This document shows positions 42,691 to 52,092 of a stretch of DNA of 64,000 nucleotides, piece by piece. The stretch is taken from NCBI RefSeq assembly GCF_000375525.1, contig NZ_AQXC01000004.1:62001-126000 (forward strand), given 5' to 3'. Position 1 is the stretch's first letter; every line of letters begins with the position of its first letter. Made by a program: the position numbers and the translations under genes. Source of the stretch: Corynebacterium propinquum DSM 44285 (GTDB taxonomy: Bacteria > Actinomycetota > Actinomycetes > Mycobacteriales > Mycobacteriaceae). The notes beneath the pieces are model-generated. The model saw only the letters and a program-made list of their open reading frames with translations, searched no databases and was not told the origin of the DNA.

Positions 42691-43122
42691 ATGAGTACCC
42701 CCACAGAAATCGTTGCCAGGTTGCGCAGCGAAGTCAAAGATGGCTCGCTGGAATCGTTCTGCTTAGAACTGGGTATTGACTTGCTGGTTTTATTCGGAAG
42801 TGCACGTACTGATGCTCACAGTGCGGGGGATGTGGATCTTGCTTATTCAGTTGATTTTTCTCGCCCCAAAGAAGACAGGCCGAATCTTCTCGACGTAGCC
42901 ACGGCGTTTTATGTCCGATACGGGGTCGATGCTGGGGACACCATGGACTTTATGAATTTGGATTTGGCTGATGATGTTGCTCGTTATGAAGCCCTGCAGA
43001 AATGTGAATTACTGGTGGATCCGTCTAATTCTAAGTACGGCAATCTGCAAATGATGGCAGCTCGGGAATATATCAATACTGCTTATCGGCGTGAATACGC
43101 ACTGCGGAGCTTAGCTTCATGA
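42691..43122 (+). CDS. MNT-domain nucleotidyltransferase (antitoxin of HEPN/MNT pair)
   Basis: 143 residues. The minimal nucleotidyltransferase signature is FGSARTDAHSAGDVDLAY: Gly36-Ser37 and the metal-binding Asp47 and Asp49. In studied pairs the MNT protein adds AMP to a tyrosine of the HEPN toxin and silences it. It overlaps the HEPN gene by four bases (ATGA), the classic coupled arrangement. The C-terminal helix (MAAREYINTAYRREYALRSL) may dock on the partner. Confidence 0.87.
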   Translation: MSTPTEIVARLRSEVKDGSLESFCLELGIDLLVLFGSARTDAHSAGDVDLAYSVDFSRPKEDRPNLLDVATAFYVRYGVDAGDTMDFMNLDLADDVARYEALQKCELLVDPSNSKYGNLQMMAAREYINTAYRREYALRSLAS

Positions 43123-43553
43123 CACCGAAAGAATTTCAGTACGGCACTGTGCAAAAACGGCTCGAATCACTTCGACGTCTGCTGGGCGAATTAGAAAAAT
43201 ATCAGCACGTTGAAGCAGACCATTTGCGCGCTAATTTGTCGGAAATGTATGCAGTGTTCTTCATGATCCAGCAAATAATTGACCTTTCTACCGACATTAA
43301 CCAGCATATTGCTACGACGACTTTGGATATCGTGGATTCAAATAGTCGGCGCGGTTTTGAAACGCTAATCCGCGCTGGAATCTTGCCTAAAGAACTCGAG
43401 CAAGACTTCTCTAAGAGTGCAGCGTTGCGCAACATTATTACGCACCAATACGTCGAAGTTGATCTAGACATAATTGCGGAGTCGATTCCGCGTGTGCTCC
43501 AACTCTATGGCCAGTATGTGAATTCTGTCGCCGGGTGGCTAGCTGGAAAATAA
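43119..43553 (+). CDS. HEPN-domain (HepT/DUF86) ribonuclease toxin
   Basis: 144 residues, all helical. The HEPN RNase motif R-x4-H-x-Y is complete: Arg104, His109 and Tyr111 in LRNIITHQYVEVD. The Tyr is the residue modified by the MNT partner in characterised systems. DUF86 blocks are FFMIQQIIDLSTDINQHIA and FETLIRAGILPKEL. It is translationally coupled to the MNT gene, so a working toxin-antitoxin pair is likely. Confidence 0.88.
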   Translation: MTPKEFQYGTVQKRLESLRRLLGELEKYQHVEADHLRANLSEMYAVFFMIQQIIDLSTDINQHIATTTLDIVDSNSRRGFETLIRAGILPKELEQDFSKSAALRNIITHQYVEVDLDIIAESIPRVLQLYGQYVNSVAGWLAGK

Positions 43554-43555
43554 TG

Positions 43556-44077
43556 CTAGCCACCCGCGAGTAGACGTTTTTCTTGCGTCCTCGGGCGCCA
43601 ATACGCGGCTTCCACTGCAGTGAGTTCTTTGAAATGCGATGAGGTCAGCTCATCCATGGCCTGCAAATAACCGGGAATGTCTTTGCGGGGCAGGCGCAAA
43701 CCCATGGTCAGGTGAGGAGTCCACAACGGGCCGTGGCCATCCGGGTTGGCTGCGCTGATTGTGCTGGCGGCAATTTCTAATTCCCGGGTGGTCTGCAACA
43801 ACCACGCCACGGTCTGTTTGCTCTTAGTACCGAAGATGACGTTGCCCACCCGGCGAAACTGCGCCGGGATCACCGCGGGCAATAACTCGGCAGCCAACTC
43901 GACGACGCTGGGATCCATCGCCGCGGAAAACGTCACCGTGATATGCGGGCGCTGGTTTTGCACCGGAAAGCCACGGTCAGCCAAACCAGCGAAGATCTCG
44001 CGGATGTGCTGCTCCTGCTTTTCCGGCAAATAGAGCAGGATATTGTCCGGGGAATTTTTACTCACGCCAATCACCAC
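43556..44077 (-). CDS. 2H phosphoesterase (2'-5' RNA ligase-like)
   Basis: About 173 residues. Two HxT/HxTM motifs, RPHITVTFS and WTPHLTMGLRLP, are those of the 2H phosphoesterase superfamily and are about 95 residues apart, giving the bilobed active site. Likely acts on cyclic or 2'-5' phosphodiester bonds in RNA. The start is uncertain: several GTG codons (44077, 44074, 44065) are in frame and none has a strong ribosome site. The gene converges with the HEPN gene, the stops being 2 bases apart. Confidence 0.8.
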   Translation of the reverse strand: MVIGVSKNSPDNILLYLPEKQEQHIREIFAGLADRGFPVQNQRPHITVTFSAAMDPSVVELAAELLPAVIPAQFRRVGNVIFGTKSKQTVAWLLQTTRELEIAASTISAANPDGHGPLWTPHLTMGLRLPRKDIPGYLQAMDELTSSHFKELTAVEAAYWRPRTQEKRLLAGG

Positions 44078-44218
44078 TCATAGCACCCAGTAATAGCAGT
44101 GTCGGCGAGCAAAGTCAGCCGACCACCTGCGCCCGCGTACTAGTTCCAGCACGCGACAAAATTCGACACGCAGCTACAGCCGACCGCGGGCGTCGGCGTC
44201 CTCCTACTAACACTAGCG

Positions 44219-46408
44219 CTATTGCATGACGCGGGTTTCCCGGATGCCCTTCTGCAGCCGCTGGTGATAGCTATCCATCGCGCGACGCAGCCACAAGCCC
44301 AGCACCAACGCGGGGATGGCGAAGAGCAACAGCAGCAACAGATCGCGGTAAATATCGCCCTCATAGACACCCGCGATGGCGCTGCGGAAAGCATCAATCG
44401 CATACGTGGCAGGCAGCCACGGGCTTATTGACTGGAACCAGCCGGGCAACAGCGTCAATGGATAAGCGCCACCGGAACCAGAAACCTGCACGATCAACAA
44501 CAACACCGCTAAAGCCTTACCGGCGCTATCGAACGCGATCACGAGTGCATGCACAATCAGCATGAACACCAGGGAAGCCACCGAGGCTGCCAGCCAGAGG
44601 AGCAACGGATGCTTCGGCTGAATCTGCACGAACAAGATCAGACCACCCACCGCGAAGGTGGCCTGCGCGATGCCGATCAGCCCGAACGTCGCAAAGCGTC
44701 CCAGGTAGACCTGGTTACGGCTAAACTCGCCGTCTTCCCGCAAGTACTTGTCCTCGGCGTTGCTGCGCATTAACACACAGGTCAGTAGCGCACCGACCCA
44801 CAGAGCTAGCGCTAGATAAAACGGCGTCATGCCCACACCGAAAGCGGCGACCTCGAAGACTGGTGTGCGTTCGACGTCGACGGGAGCGGAAATCCGCGAG
44901 GCCAGCAGCTCCGGATCAGAGCCGATAATGTCCGCCAACTGGCTCAAATCGCCACCATCACGGACGTCGTCAACCTTGCGCTGCAATTCCGCAAAACGCT
45001 GCGCCTGGTTGTACAAGGTATCGGCCAACCGGTCCGCACCATCGCGGGCGCGCACCAGCGCGGAACCATCTGCACCAGACGTAGCAGACAGCGTGTCACG
45101 CACATCGCCAATCTCTGCGCGCACCGCAGCAATATCAGCAGCGACGGTGTTGATGCTGCCGCGCAACGCAGTCAACTGCGGCTGCAGATTCTGTTGATAA
45201 GCAGTACGCGCATTTTCGACGGCCTGGCGTGCAGCAGCAATCGCCGACTGTGTTTCTTGCCGCGATTGCGCGGCGTTGCCGGTGCCCGATTCAATGCGGT
45301 CGGCGGTCGTCGTCAAGGAATCATGCAACGCATTCGACTGGGCAATCGCACCATCCAATTGCGCGCGCACCTGCTGGTACCCGGCGGCAACCGGACCCGG
45401 CAGATCCAGGTTGCCTACCTGCTGTTCCATAGCATCGCGCACTCCCTGGAAAGCGGCAGTTTGCTGGGCGACGCGTTCGGCGGCGGTGCGGTAGGTTTGT
45501 GCGGTTTGCGCGGTAGCCGCCTGAGCATTGTTCAACAGCTCGTCGAACTGATCCGACAACGCCGAATACGCCTGGACGGTGGCTCCCAGAGAATTCTCCA
45601 GGGCACTGCTGGAATCATTTAACGTGGCAGACAACGAGTCGATAGGGGCAGAGGCGTTACTGCCGCCAGCAGCACCGGAGGTCTGGTTACCCGCAGCGTT
45701 GAGAATATTATCCGCAGAGCGTGCCAGCGGAATCGTGGAATCCACCAAGTTCGCCAGGCTGCGCACCGTACCGGCAGACGCCGATAAGCGCGTGCCGACG
45801 CTATCAATCCGGTTGGCAACATTATCCAGCGCCGCCTGGGTATCGCCCTCCTCAAGATAGTTATCCAGGGATTCCACTACACCCAAGCCGACGGTGGTGA
45901 CCACGCGGGTAAACGACTCGTCGATACGCTCGATCACACCGCTGGCACTGCGTTCGGTGATCGTCGTCGACAAGGCGTTTTTCTTCTCGTTGGTGTACAA
46001 ATCCAACTTGGCCGGTTCGGTACCTTCGATATAGAAGGTCAACAGTTCTTGGCTGAAGTTTTCCGGCAGCACGATTCCGGCATAGTATTCACCGGATTTG
46101 GTGCCTTCCAGCGCGTCGTCGGAATTCGTGATCACCCAGTCAACCTGCTCGTTCCGGGAAAGCTGGGAGAGAACTTCGTCGCCAAGATTGAGCCGCAGCG
46201 ATGCCAGATCCGACTCGTGGCCTTCGTCTTTGCTGGCCACGGCGATTTTCAGCCGGTCGGTGTTGCTGAAAGGGTCCCAGCTGGCCAGAATGTTGAAACC
46301 GGTGAACAGCAGCGGGATGATTACCAGGCCGAATACAATCACGCCGGTCATGACGTTGCCGCGGATTGCACGCAAGTCATCGCGGAGGATGGTCAGGATA
46401 TTGTTCAT
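44219..46408 (-). CDS. YhgE/Pip-family membrane protein (second of pair)
   Basis: 729 residues. One N-terminal membrane segment (about 18-38) with the typical following strands (LKIAVASKDEGHESDLASLRLNLGDEVL; YAGIVLPENFSQELLTF), then a long Ala/Gln-rich coiled-coil outside domain (about 200-480). Five to six C-terminal membrane segments of the ABC-2/YhgE type follow (VFEVAAFGVGMTPFYLALALWVGALLTCVLM; LTLLPGWFQSISPWLPATYAIDAFRS). Its ATG overlaps the stop of the next protein upstream by four bases. Related proteins include phage-receptor Pip and secretion-linked YhgE; role here unknown, perhaps a two-protein complex. Confidence 0.85.
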   Translation of the reverse strand: MNNILTILRDDLRAIRGNVMTGVIVFGLVIIPLLFTGFNILASWDPFSNTDRLKIAVASKDEGHESDLASLRLNLGDEVLSQLSRNEQVDWVITNSDDALEGTKSGEYYAGIVLPENFSQELLTFYIEGTEPAKLDLYTNEKKNALSTTITERSASGVIERIDESFTRVVTTVGLGVVESLDNYLEEGDTQAALDNVANRIDSVGTRLSASAGTVRSLANLVDSTIPLARSADNILNAAGNQTSGAAGGSNASAPIDSLSATLNDSSSALENSLGATVQAYSALSDQFDELLNNAQAATAQTAQTYRTAAERVAQQTAAFQGVRDAMEQQVGNLDLPGPVAAGYQQVRAQLDGAIAQSNALHDSLTTTADRIESGTGNAAQSRQETQSAIAAARQAVENARTAYQQNLQPQLTALRGSINTVAADIAAVRAEIGDVRDTLSATSGADGSALVRARDGADRLADTLYNQAQRFAELQRKVDDVRDGGDLSQLADIIGSDPELLASRISAPVDVERTPVFEVAAFGVGMTPFYLALALWVGALLTCVLMRSNAEDKYLREDGEFSRNQVYLGRFATFGLIGIAQATFAVGGLILFVQIQPKHPLLLWLAASVASLVFMLIVHALVIAFDSAGKALAVLLLIVQVSGSGGAYPLTLLPGWFQSISPWLPATYAIDAFRSAIAGVYEGDIYRDLLLLLLFAIPALVLGLWLRRAMDSYHQRLQKGIRETRVMQ

Positions 46409-48984
46409 GACTTCTCACCTTGCTTGGCCAGTTGTTCTCTCAGCTCATCGTCGCTGAGATCCGTCAGGCTGTGATCGCGGGCGACGGATTGCTTCACGTA
46501 TTCCAACGCGCTGATAATGCCCACCGAAACCAGCACGACCAGGCAGGCCAAACCAAAGAAAATTGCTTTTTCCTCAGGGTTAAACCGCGAGATGATTCCC
46601 AGGATCAGCACCAACAACACACCGATGCCGATGGTGATACTCATCCACTGCGTGTAATTGCGCGGGTTCGACCGCCACTTGGAATCGAGGTTTTGTTGGT
46701 AACCTTCGCGGTCCCGCAGCGCAGAAATCACGTCGGTGATTCGGTATTGGCTGCCGGTGAAGTGCACCTTTTCGTTGATGACCAACCCGCCTTTGTTCAG
46801 TTGGTCGTTGACCAGAATATTCACGTGCGACAGGCCCCGGCGCGCCAACATACCGGCGACAAATGCGACGGCGGCCATGCCGATGATCACGATCATATTG
46901 ACCCAATAGTGATTGCCGTAGAAACCACCGACGGTCTCGCGCATGGCACCGATGCCGTAGGTAAACGGCAAAAACGGTGACACTGCGCGGAAGAAATCTG
47001 GCGTCATCTCGATGGGGTAGAGGCCGGATGCGCCTGGGATCTGCACGAAGGCGTAGACCACGGCGATGATGCGGCCAATGTGACCAAAGGCTGAGACCAA
47101 ACCATAAATGATTGCCAGATAGCACAGGCTTAGAATCACGGCGGTGAGAACATAACCAATTTTCGAGACGTGCTCGACGCCCATGACCAAGTTACCGATT
47201 GAGACGATCAGCGCCTGCATGATGCCAAAGACACCCATGAGCATGTAGCGCGCCTGATAAGCCTTGCCGACGGTCAGGTGCTCGCGACCACGCGGATCGA
47301 CTTCGGTGCGGAAGATGATCATCAACATGAACGCGCCGATCCACAGCGTCAGGTTGATAAACAACGACGACATGCCGGAACCGTAGTGCGAGACCGGGAA
47401 TACGGCGTGCGATTCCATCTCTGCTGGTGAGGCGAGGAACGACGAGATATCGTCCGCATTCAACGCATTGACGGATTGCAGTGCAGGGTTGTCCTGGGCC
47501 AGGCTCGCCAACGTGAGAATGTCCGTGCGGGCGGTGCGCAGACCGTTTTCGATGCCGTCCAAGTCGCCACCGAAACTGCCGATGACTTCTTGCGCGCGCT
47601 CTAACTGCACGTTGACGCCGTCGAGCAGGCCGTCGGTTTCGCTAAGCAAGGTTTTCTGCGCGCCCAGGGTGGCCGAAAGGTTAGCGGCGGTAGCTGCAAC
47701 TTGGGAGATCGCGGAATTAATCTGCGGGATGGTGTTGTTGATGGACGTGCGCAAACCCGCGGAATCATCCCGCGCCGCGGTGGTGGCGTTGTCTAGGGCT
47801 GCGGCAGTGTTATCTAATGAGTTGAGGGTGTCTTGCGCGCTGTCTTGTAAAGCAGTGAGTTCACCGAGTACGGCGCGGTTGCTCGCATTTCGACCGTGCA
47901 GATCATCCACGGTCTGCTGGATCTGGTTGGCGATGTGTGGTGGCAAAGCAGGCAGATCAGTAACATCACCCAGCCGGTTGATCGCGCCATCTGCCTGGTC
48001 GAGAATGCCCTGGGCACCATCGGTGGCCGCCCCAACGCGGTTGAGCGCGCCTGTCAGCTGTCCCGATACGGAATTGACAGTGGCATGTGCGGAAGCAGCG
48101 CCGTCGGCAAGCGTGGTGGTGCCTTGCACATATGCGGCGGTGGCTTCGTCGGCGAAACTGGTCAGCTGGCGCTGGACCTCATCGGTGATTGATTGCACTT
48201 GGCCCAGGGCCGTCTGGGCGTCGTCGATGGTGCGCTCGACGCTCACCAATGCTTCGCGGGCCTGGGCGATCGCAGGGCGGGCGTTGTCCAGGTTTGCTTG
48301 CACACGGCCGAGGTCTTGGCGGGTATCAGCGATGGTATCGGCGGTGCGGGTGAAAGTATCCGAGGCACGATTGGCGGTATCACCGATGCGGAAATCCAGA
48401 TCGTGCCCAGAATCGCGCAGCTCCGTGGCCACGGACTGTGCTACCTGCTCATTAAACGACGAGCTGATCTGCGAATCGATGGTGGAAGCGCCCTGATCCG
48501 TGATCTTCGGCGCGATGGCATTGAGTTTTTCGTTGACCGCGTATTCCAGCGTGGGTTTGGAATAGGTGCCCTCAAATAAGCTGACGAAATCTTGCGAGAA
48601 AGTCTTCGGCACCGTGATCGAGGCGAAAACCTCGCCCGAATGCACCGCGTGATTGGCTGCGCCTCGGTCCAGGAATTGCCAGCCCAACTGGTCATTTTCC
48701 TTTAGCTGACTGACTAGCTGTGCACCGACGTCGAGATCGCCGGTGATAGTAGAAGAAGCGCCTTCGTCCTCATTGACGACGGCGACTTTGATGTTCTCGG
48801 TATTTTCATACGGATCCCAAAAAGCGGCAATATTAATCCACGAATATAAAGCTGGGGTGATCATCAGCCCAATCAGGATCACCCAGACTTTTCGGGTTTG
48901 CCATAACCGGGCTAAGTCCTCGCGAAAGACCTTCCAACTAGTACTCACCTGTAGAACGCTAGCACCGGAATTAGCGGACTGCAC
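46405..48984 (-). CDS. YhgE/Pip-family membrane protein (first of pair)
   Basis: 859 residues with the same plan: N-terminal membrane segment, VAVVNEDEGASSTITGDLDVGAQLV, a long coiled-coil (about 190-540), and C-terminal membrane segments (FPVSHYGSGMSSLFINLTLWIGAFMLMI; TPDFFRAVSPFLPFTYGIGAMRETVGGFYGNHYW). It is longer than its partner by an extra cytoplasmic helix (KVHFTGSQYRITDVISALRDREGY) and two more membrane segments. The start is GTG 48984 or GTG 48951. It makes an operon with the 729-residue protein. A copy of the dispersed 10-mer lies at 48103. Confidence 0.85.
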   Translation of the reverse strand: MQSANSGASVLQVSTSWKVFREDLARLWQTRKVWVILIGLMITPALYSWINIAAFWDPYENTENIKVAVVNEDEGASSTITGDLDVGAQLVSQLKENDQLGWQFLDRGAANHAVHSGEVFASITVPKTFSQDFVSLFEGTYSKPTLEYAVNEKLNAIAPKITDQGASTIDSQISSSFNEQVAQSVATELRDSGHDLDFRIGDTANRASDTFTRTADTIADTRQDLGRVQANLDNARPAIAQAREALVSVERTIDDAQTALGQVQSITDEVQRQLTSFADEATAAYVQGTTTLADGAASAHATVNSVSGQLTGALNRVGAATDGAQGILDQADGAINRLGDVTDLPALPPHIANQIQQTVDDLHGRNASNRAVLGELTALQDSAQDTLNSLDNTAAALDNATTAARDDSAGLRTSINNTIPQINSAISQVAATAANLSATLGAQKTLLSETDGLLDGVNVQLERAQEVIGSFGGDLDGIENGLRTARTDILTLASLAQDNPALQSVNALNADDISSFLASPAEMESHAVFPVSHYGSGMSSLFINLTLWIGAFMLMIIFRTEVDPRGREHLTVGKAYQARYMLMGVFGIMQALIVSIGNLVMGVEHVSKIGYVLTAVILSLCYLAIIYGLVSAFGHIGRIIAVVYAFVQIPGASGLYPIEMTPDFFRAVSPFLPFTYGIGAMRETVGGFYGNHYWVNMIVIIGMAAVAFVAGMLARRGLSHVNILVNDQLNKGGLVINEKVHFTGSQYRITDVISALRDREGYQQNLDSKWRSNPRNYTQWMSITIGIGVLLVLILGIISRFNPEEKAIFFGLACLVVLVSVGIISALEYVKQSVARDHSLTDLSDDELREQLAKQGEKS

Positions 48985-49070
48985 AGCTCAGAGGCTAATT
49001 TTTGGGCGTTTTCGGTTAAGTGATAGTAATTTTGCGATTCTGTTTTAGAAACGGCGGTCATTGGGCGCTT

Positions 49071-49128
49071 GCCGACGCCGTGCTTAACGGTGCCGTGTGT
49101 AACGACGCTGTGCTTAACGACGCCGTCG
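49071..49128 (+). repeat. 15-bp tandem repeat after SURF1 gene
   Basis: About four units of the type ACGCCGTGCTTAACG in a row, with substitutions (ACGGTGCCGTGTGTA, ACGACGCTGTGCTTA). It begins with a copy of the dispersed 10-mer (49067-49076) and runs to the end of the SURF1 frame. It is mostly intergenic. Confidence 0.6.
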
Positions 49129-50199
49129 GCCGCGGAACTTCGCGAGCTGATCCGAGTTATCCCCGCCATAGCGATCCCGCAAACCACGCGAACGCGTGGC
49201 CGCGGTTGGCTGTGCGGAATCCTGCGATGGAGAAACCGCAGGTTCCACCACCGATTCCTGGGCAGTCACTGGTGTGGCAGGCTCTTCGGCAGCTGCCTGG
49301 CCGTCCTGGTTTTCAGCTTCGCGTTCCTCGCGCTCGCGGCGCCGCTCCCGCAGCTCGGCATAAATGAAATAACCCAAACCAGCCGGGGCCATGATGCCGA
49401 AGGCGATCCACTGAAAGCCATACGACAAGTGCGAACCACGATCCAGCTTCGGCACCGGAATTGGTTCCAGTGCTTCTGGCTGATCCGCCGCGGTCACGTT
49501 CACGATGGCGTCGGCAAGCTCCAAGCCCGTTAACTCTTCTACCTGTTCCGGGCTCACCGAGCGGACCTGGGTATAACCAGCGTCCTCGATCGGCGGGGCC
49601 TCGTGTGGAGCCTCGCCGAAGCGCAGCATGGCCTCGGTAGTGATGTGCTCGCCAGCTGGCGGGGTGATCTCTGGGACGGAACCGTCGCGGTTAGCCACCG
49701 CAAAGCCACGATTAACCAGCACCGTCTGGCCGGAATCCAGCTGAAACGGCACCAATGATTGATACACTTGTGAGCCTTCCAGCGGACGCAAACGCAGCAA
49801 CATCTCGTGCTCTGGCAAGTACCTGCCGGTTAGGGTGACCCGGTGCCACTCCTCGTCGATGGTGATATCGCCGGAGTCGTCGACAAGCTCGGCAAACGGT
49901 ACCGGATCCTGCTCATAGGCCTGCTGGATGCGCTCGTTGCGGTCGACGATCTCGTCATCCTTGTTCAGCTGCCACGGCGCGAGCACCGTGAAGGCCAGGA
50001 TGGAAAAGGCGATGAGTGACAGTGCCAGGATGATCCAGCTGGGCTTGGCAAAAACCTTCCACCACGACGTTTGCGTGCTGGTGGCGCTATTGCGCGGCTG
50101 TTGCGGCTGCTGTGGCTGAAGCGGCTGTTCAGTTCGTTCAGTCCGTTCAGGCTGTTTAGACTGTTCTTGCTGCTGGGATCGGGCATTCACAACGCCCAT
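49114..50199 (-). CDS. SURF1 family cytochrome oxidase assembly protein
   Basis: 361 residues. A Gln/Pro-rich cytoplasmic start, first membrane segment (about 52-73), then the SURF1 external domain with LAPWQLNKDDE, EWHRVTLTGRYLPEHEMLLRLRPLEG, GQTVLVNRGFAV and a second membrane segment after LSYGFQWIAFG. An actinobacterial acidic/basic tail ends FRGRRRR. It helps insert haem into the aa3-type oxidase. The LSYGFQWIAFG block is the family's best conserved part. First backbone gene after the accessory region. Confidence 0.9.
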   Translation of the reverse strand: MGVVNARSQQQEQSKQPERTERTEQPLQPQQPQQPRNSATSTQTSWWKVFAKPSWIILALSLIAFSILAFTVLAPWQLNKDDEIVDRNERIQQAYEQDPVPFAELVDDSGDITIDEEWHRVTLTGRYLPEHEMLLRLRPLEGSQVYQSLVPFQLDSGQTVLVNRGFAVANRDGSVPEITPPAGEHITTEAMLRFGEAPHEAPPIEDAGYTQVRSVSPEQVEELTGLELADAIVNVTAADQPEALEPIPVPKLDRGSHLSYGFQWIAFGIMAPAGLGYFIYAELRERRREREEREAENQDGQAAAEEPATPVTAQESVVEPAVSPSQDSAQPTAATRSRGLRDRYGGDNSDQLAKFRGRRRR

Positions 50200-50231
50200 G
50201 ATAGACCGCCCACGATAGACCGGCGCGCGTG

Positions 50232-50747
50232 TTAGTCCAGCTGACTCTGGATGTGCTCAATCAGTCCCGGCAGGCTGGCTTCGATTTCTTTGCGCACGCG
50301 GGTAAAGCCATCGACACCGCCGTAATACGGGTCGGCGACCGAGGGCTCATCTTCTGCCTCCGGGTCGAAACTACGCATTAGGGCTACGCGATTCTCGTCG
50401 ACGCCGCGAGCAATGAGCGTGGAGCGGTGCCCGGTGTCCATCGCGATGAACAAATCCGTGTCGCCAGCCGGTGGGCCGAACTGTTGTGCGACATGATCGC
50501 TGCCGTCCAAACCAATCTCGCGCAGCTCTGCCACGGTGCGTTCATCAGCGCCCTCGCCGACATGCCAGCCATCAATCCCGCAGGAGGCGATATCCACCTG
50601 GGTGGCAAGACCTGCATCTTTGATGGCCTGACGGGCCATGACTTCCGCCATCGGTGAGCGGCAAATATTTCCGGTGCAGACGAAATTGATGGAATAGGTT
50701 TTGGGGCCGTTGTGATTTGTGCCGTTGTGATTTTTCGTGTCAGCCAT
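50232..50747 (-). CDS. Low-molecular-weight protein tyrosine phosphatase
   Basis: 171 residues. The CX5R loop is CTGNICRS with Cys24 and Arg30, followed by PMAEVMA; the general-acid Asp is in VADPYYGG. This is the complete active site for phosphotyrosine hydrolysis. The first 17 residues are a hydrophilic extension not needed for the fold. It lies between SURF1 and the divergent Nif3-like gene. Possible targets in corynebacteria include polysaccharide or kinase regulation, not shown here. Confidence 0.9.
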   Translation of the reverse strand: MADTKNHNGTNHNGPKTYSINFVCTGNICRSPMAEVMARQAIKDAGLATQVDIASCGIDGWHVGEGADERTVAELREIGLDGSDHVAQQFGPPAGDTDLFIAMDTGHRSTLIARGVDENRVALMRSFDPEAEDEPSVADPYYGGVDGFTRVRKEIEASLPGLIEHIQSQLD

Positions 50748-50826
50748 GGTGTCCTATTTTATCGCCTGATGTGCACGCTGCGTGCCATAATTGTGTGAGC
50801 ATATGACGGATATAAAGGAGCAGCAC

Positions 50827-51975
50827 ATGAGCACTGAGACCACCGTGGGTGAGATTTGCCAGGTCATGGACCGCGCTTACCCGCCGCACCTGGCGGAAAG
50901 CTGGGATAGTGTTGGGCTCATTTGTGGGCGGCGCGAAGCCCCGGTGCGCCAGGTGGCTTTTGCTCTGGACTGCACCGACGAGGTGGCAGAGGCAGCAGTG
51001 GCAGCCGGCGTCGACATGCTGATCGTGCACCACCCGTTGCTGCTACGCGGGGTGGACAGCGTGGCCGCGGATACCCCGAAAGGGCGGATCCTACATTCCC
51101 TGATCGAATCCGGTATCGCACTGTTTGCCGCGCACACCAATGCGGATTCCGCGCGTCCCGGCGTTAACGACAAACTGGCGGAGCTCGTTGGCATTACCCC
51201 CGGGCGTCCGCTCGCGCCGAAGCCGGGGCCTGGCCGCCACCTGTGGGGTGTGCACGTGCCCGCAGAACACGTCGACAAGCTGAAACAGGCCCTATTTGCC
51301 GCGGGTGCGGGGCGGATCGGGAATTATTCCGAGTGCGTCTTTGAGATCTCCGGCACTGGGCAGTTCAAACCAGAACCGGGCGCGGACCCGACCGACGGGG
51401 AGGTAGGCCAGACCTACCGCGATGATGAGCTGCGCATACAGTTCGTCGCCAAGCCGGGTGATAAGCAGGCGCTTCTCGACGCCTTGTATACCCACCACCC
51501 GTATGAGGAACCGGCCTTCGACATCACCGAGCTTGCCGACGCCACCCCGCTGGATACCGCCTACGGGCTGGGCAGGATTGGGCAGCTGCTGGAGCCGATG
51601 AGCTTGCGGGAGTTTACTCAGCAAGTCGCGGATGGTTTGCCTGTCACATCCTGGGGTGTGCGCGCGGCCGGAGATCCGGACAAGCAAGTACAGACGGTGG
51701 CTGTGGCCTCGGGCGCAGGCGATGGGTTTATCGACGTGGCTGCGAAATTGGGCGCGGATGTGTTTGTGACCTCAGATTTGCGCCACCACCCCGTTGATGA
51801 ACACCTGCGCGTTAGCGATATGGCAATTATTGATACCGCACACTGGGCTTCCGAATTCCCGTGGACGGAGCAGGTAGAAGAAATCGTGCGCCGGGAAACC
51901 GGAGTGGAGACCACCGTGATTACTGTGCGTACCGATCCGTGGACGGTGTCTGCGGAGTCTGCGCACGGAGCATAA
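50827..51975 (+). CDS. Nif3-like dinuclear metal centre protein (DUF34)
   Basis: 382 residues; ATG 50827 is chosen for AAGGAG seven bases before it, rather than ATG 50791. Family blocks are ESWDSVGLICG, MLIVHHPLLLRG, ALFAAHTNADSARPGVND (His/Asp metal ligands) and, near the end, ADVFVTSDLRHHPVDEH and IIDTAHWASE. The middle carries the usual extra CutA-like domain (DKLKQALFAAGAGRIGNYSECVFEI; HPYEEPAFDI). The biochemical role is debated; it is often near the zinc-ribbon protein that follows here. Confidence 0.9.
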   Translation: MSTETTVGEICQVMDRAYPPHLAESWDSVGLICGRREAPVRQVAFALDCTDEVAEAAVAAGVDMLIVHHPLLLRGVDSVAADTPKGRILHSLIESGIALFAAHTNADSARPGVNDKLAELVGITPGRPLAPKPGPGRHLWGVHVPAEHVDKLKQALFAAGAGRIGNYSECVFEISGTGQFKPEPGADPTDGEVGQTYRDDELRIQFVAKPGDKQALLDALYTHHPYEEPAFDITELADATPLDTAYGLGRIGQLLEPMSLREFTQQVADGLPVTSWGVRAAGDPDKQVQTVAVASGAGDGFIDVAAKLGADVFVTSDLRHHPVDEHLRVSDMAIIDTAHWASEFPWTEQVEEIVRRETGVETTVITVRTDPWTVSAESAHGA

Positions 51976-52092
51976 AGGGCGACTAGAACGCTCGGCCGGA
52001 GGCCGTAAGGCTGGAAAAGCGAACGGGATTATGCAGCCGCGAGCGCGGTTACAGTATGAGGGCGAAAAACGACAAGCAAAGGTGGATAGACG

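Noticed and set aside
44222..48579. Long plus-strand frames over the YhgE/Pip genes
   Set aside because: They are antisense shadows of GC-rich coiled-coil genes. They have no ribosome sites or known motifs.
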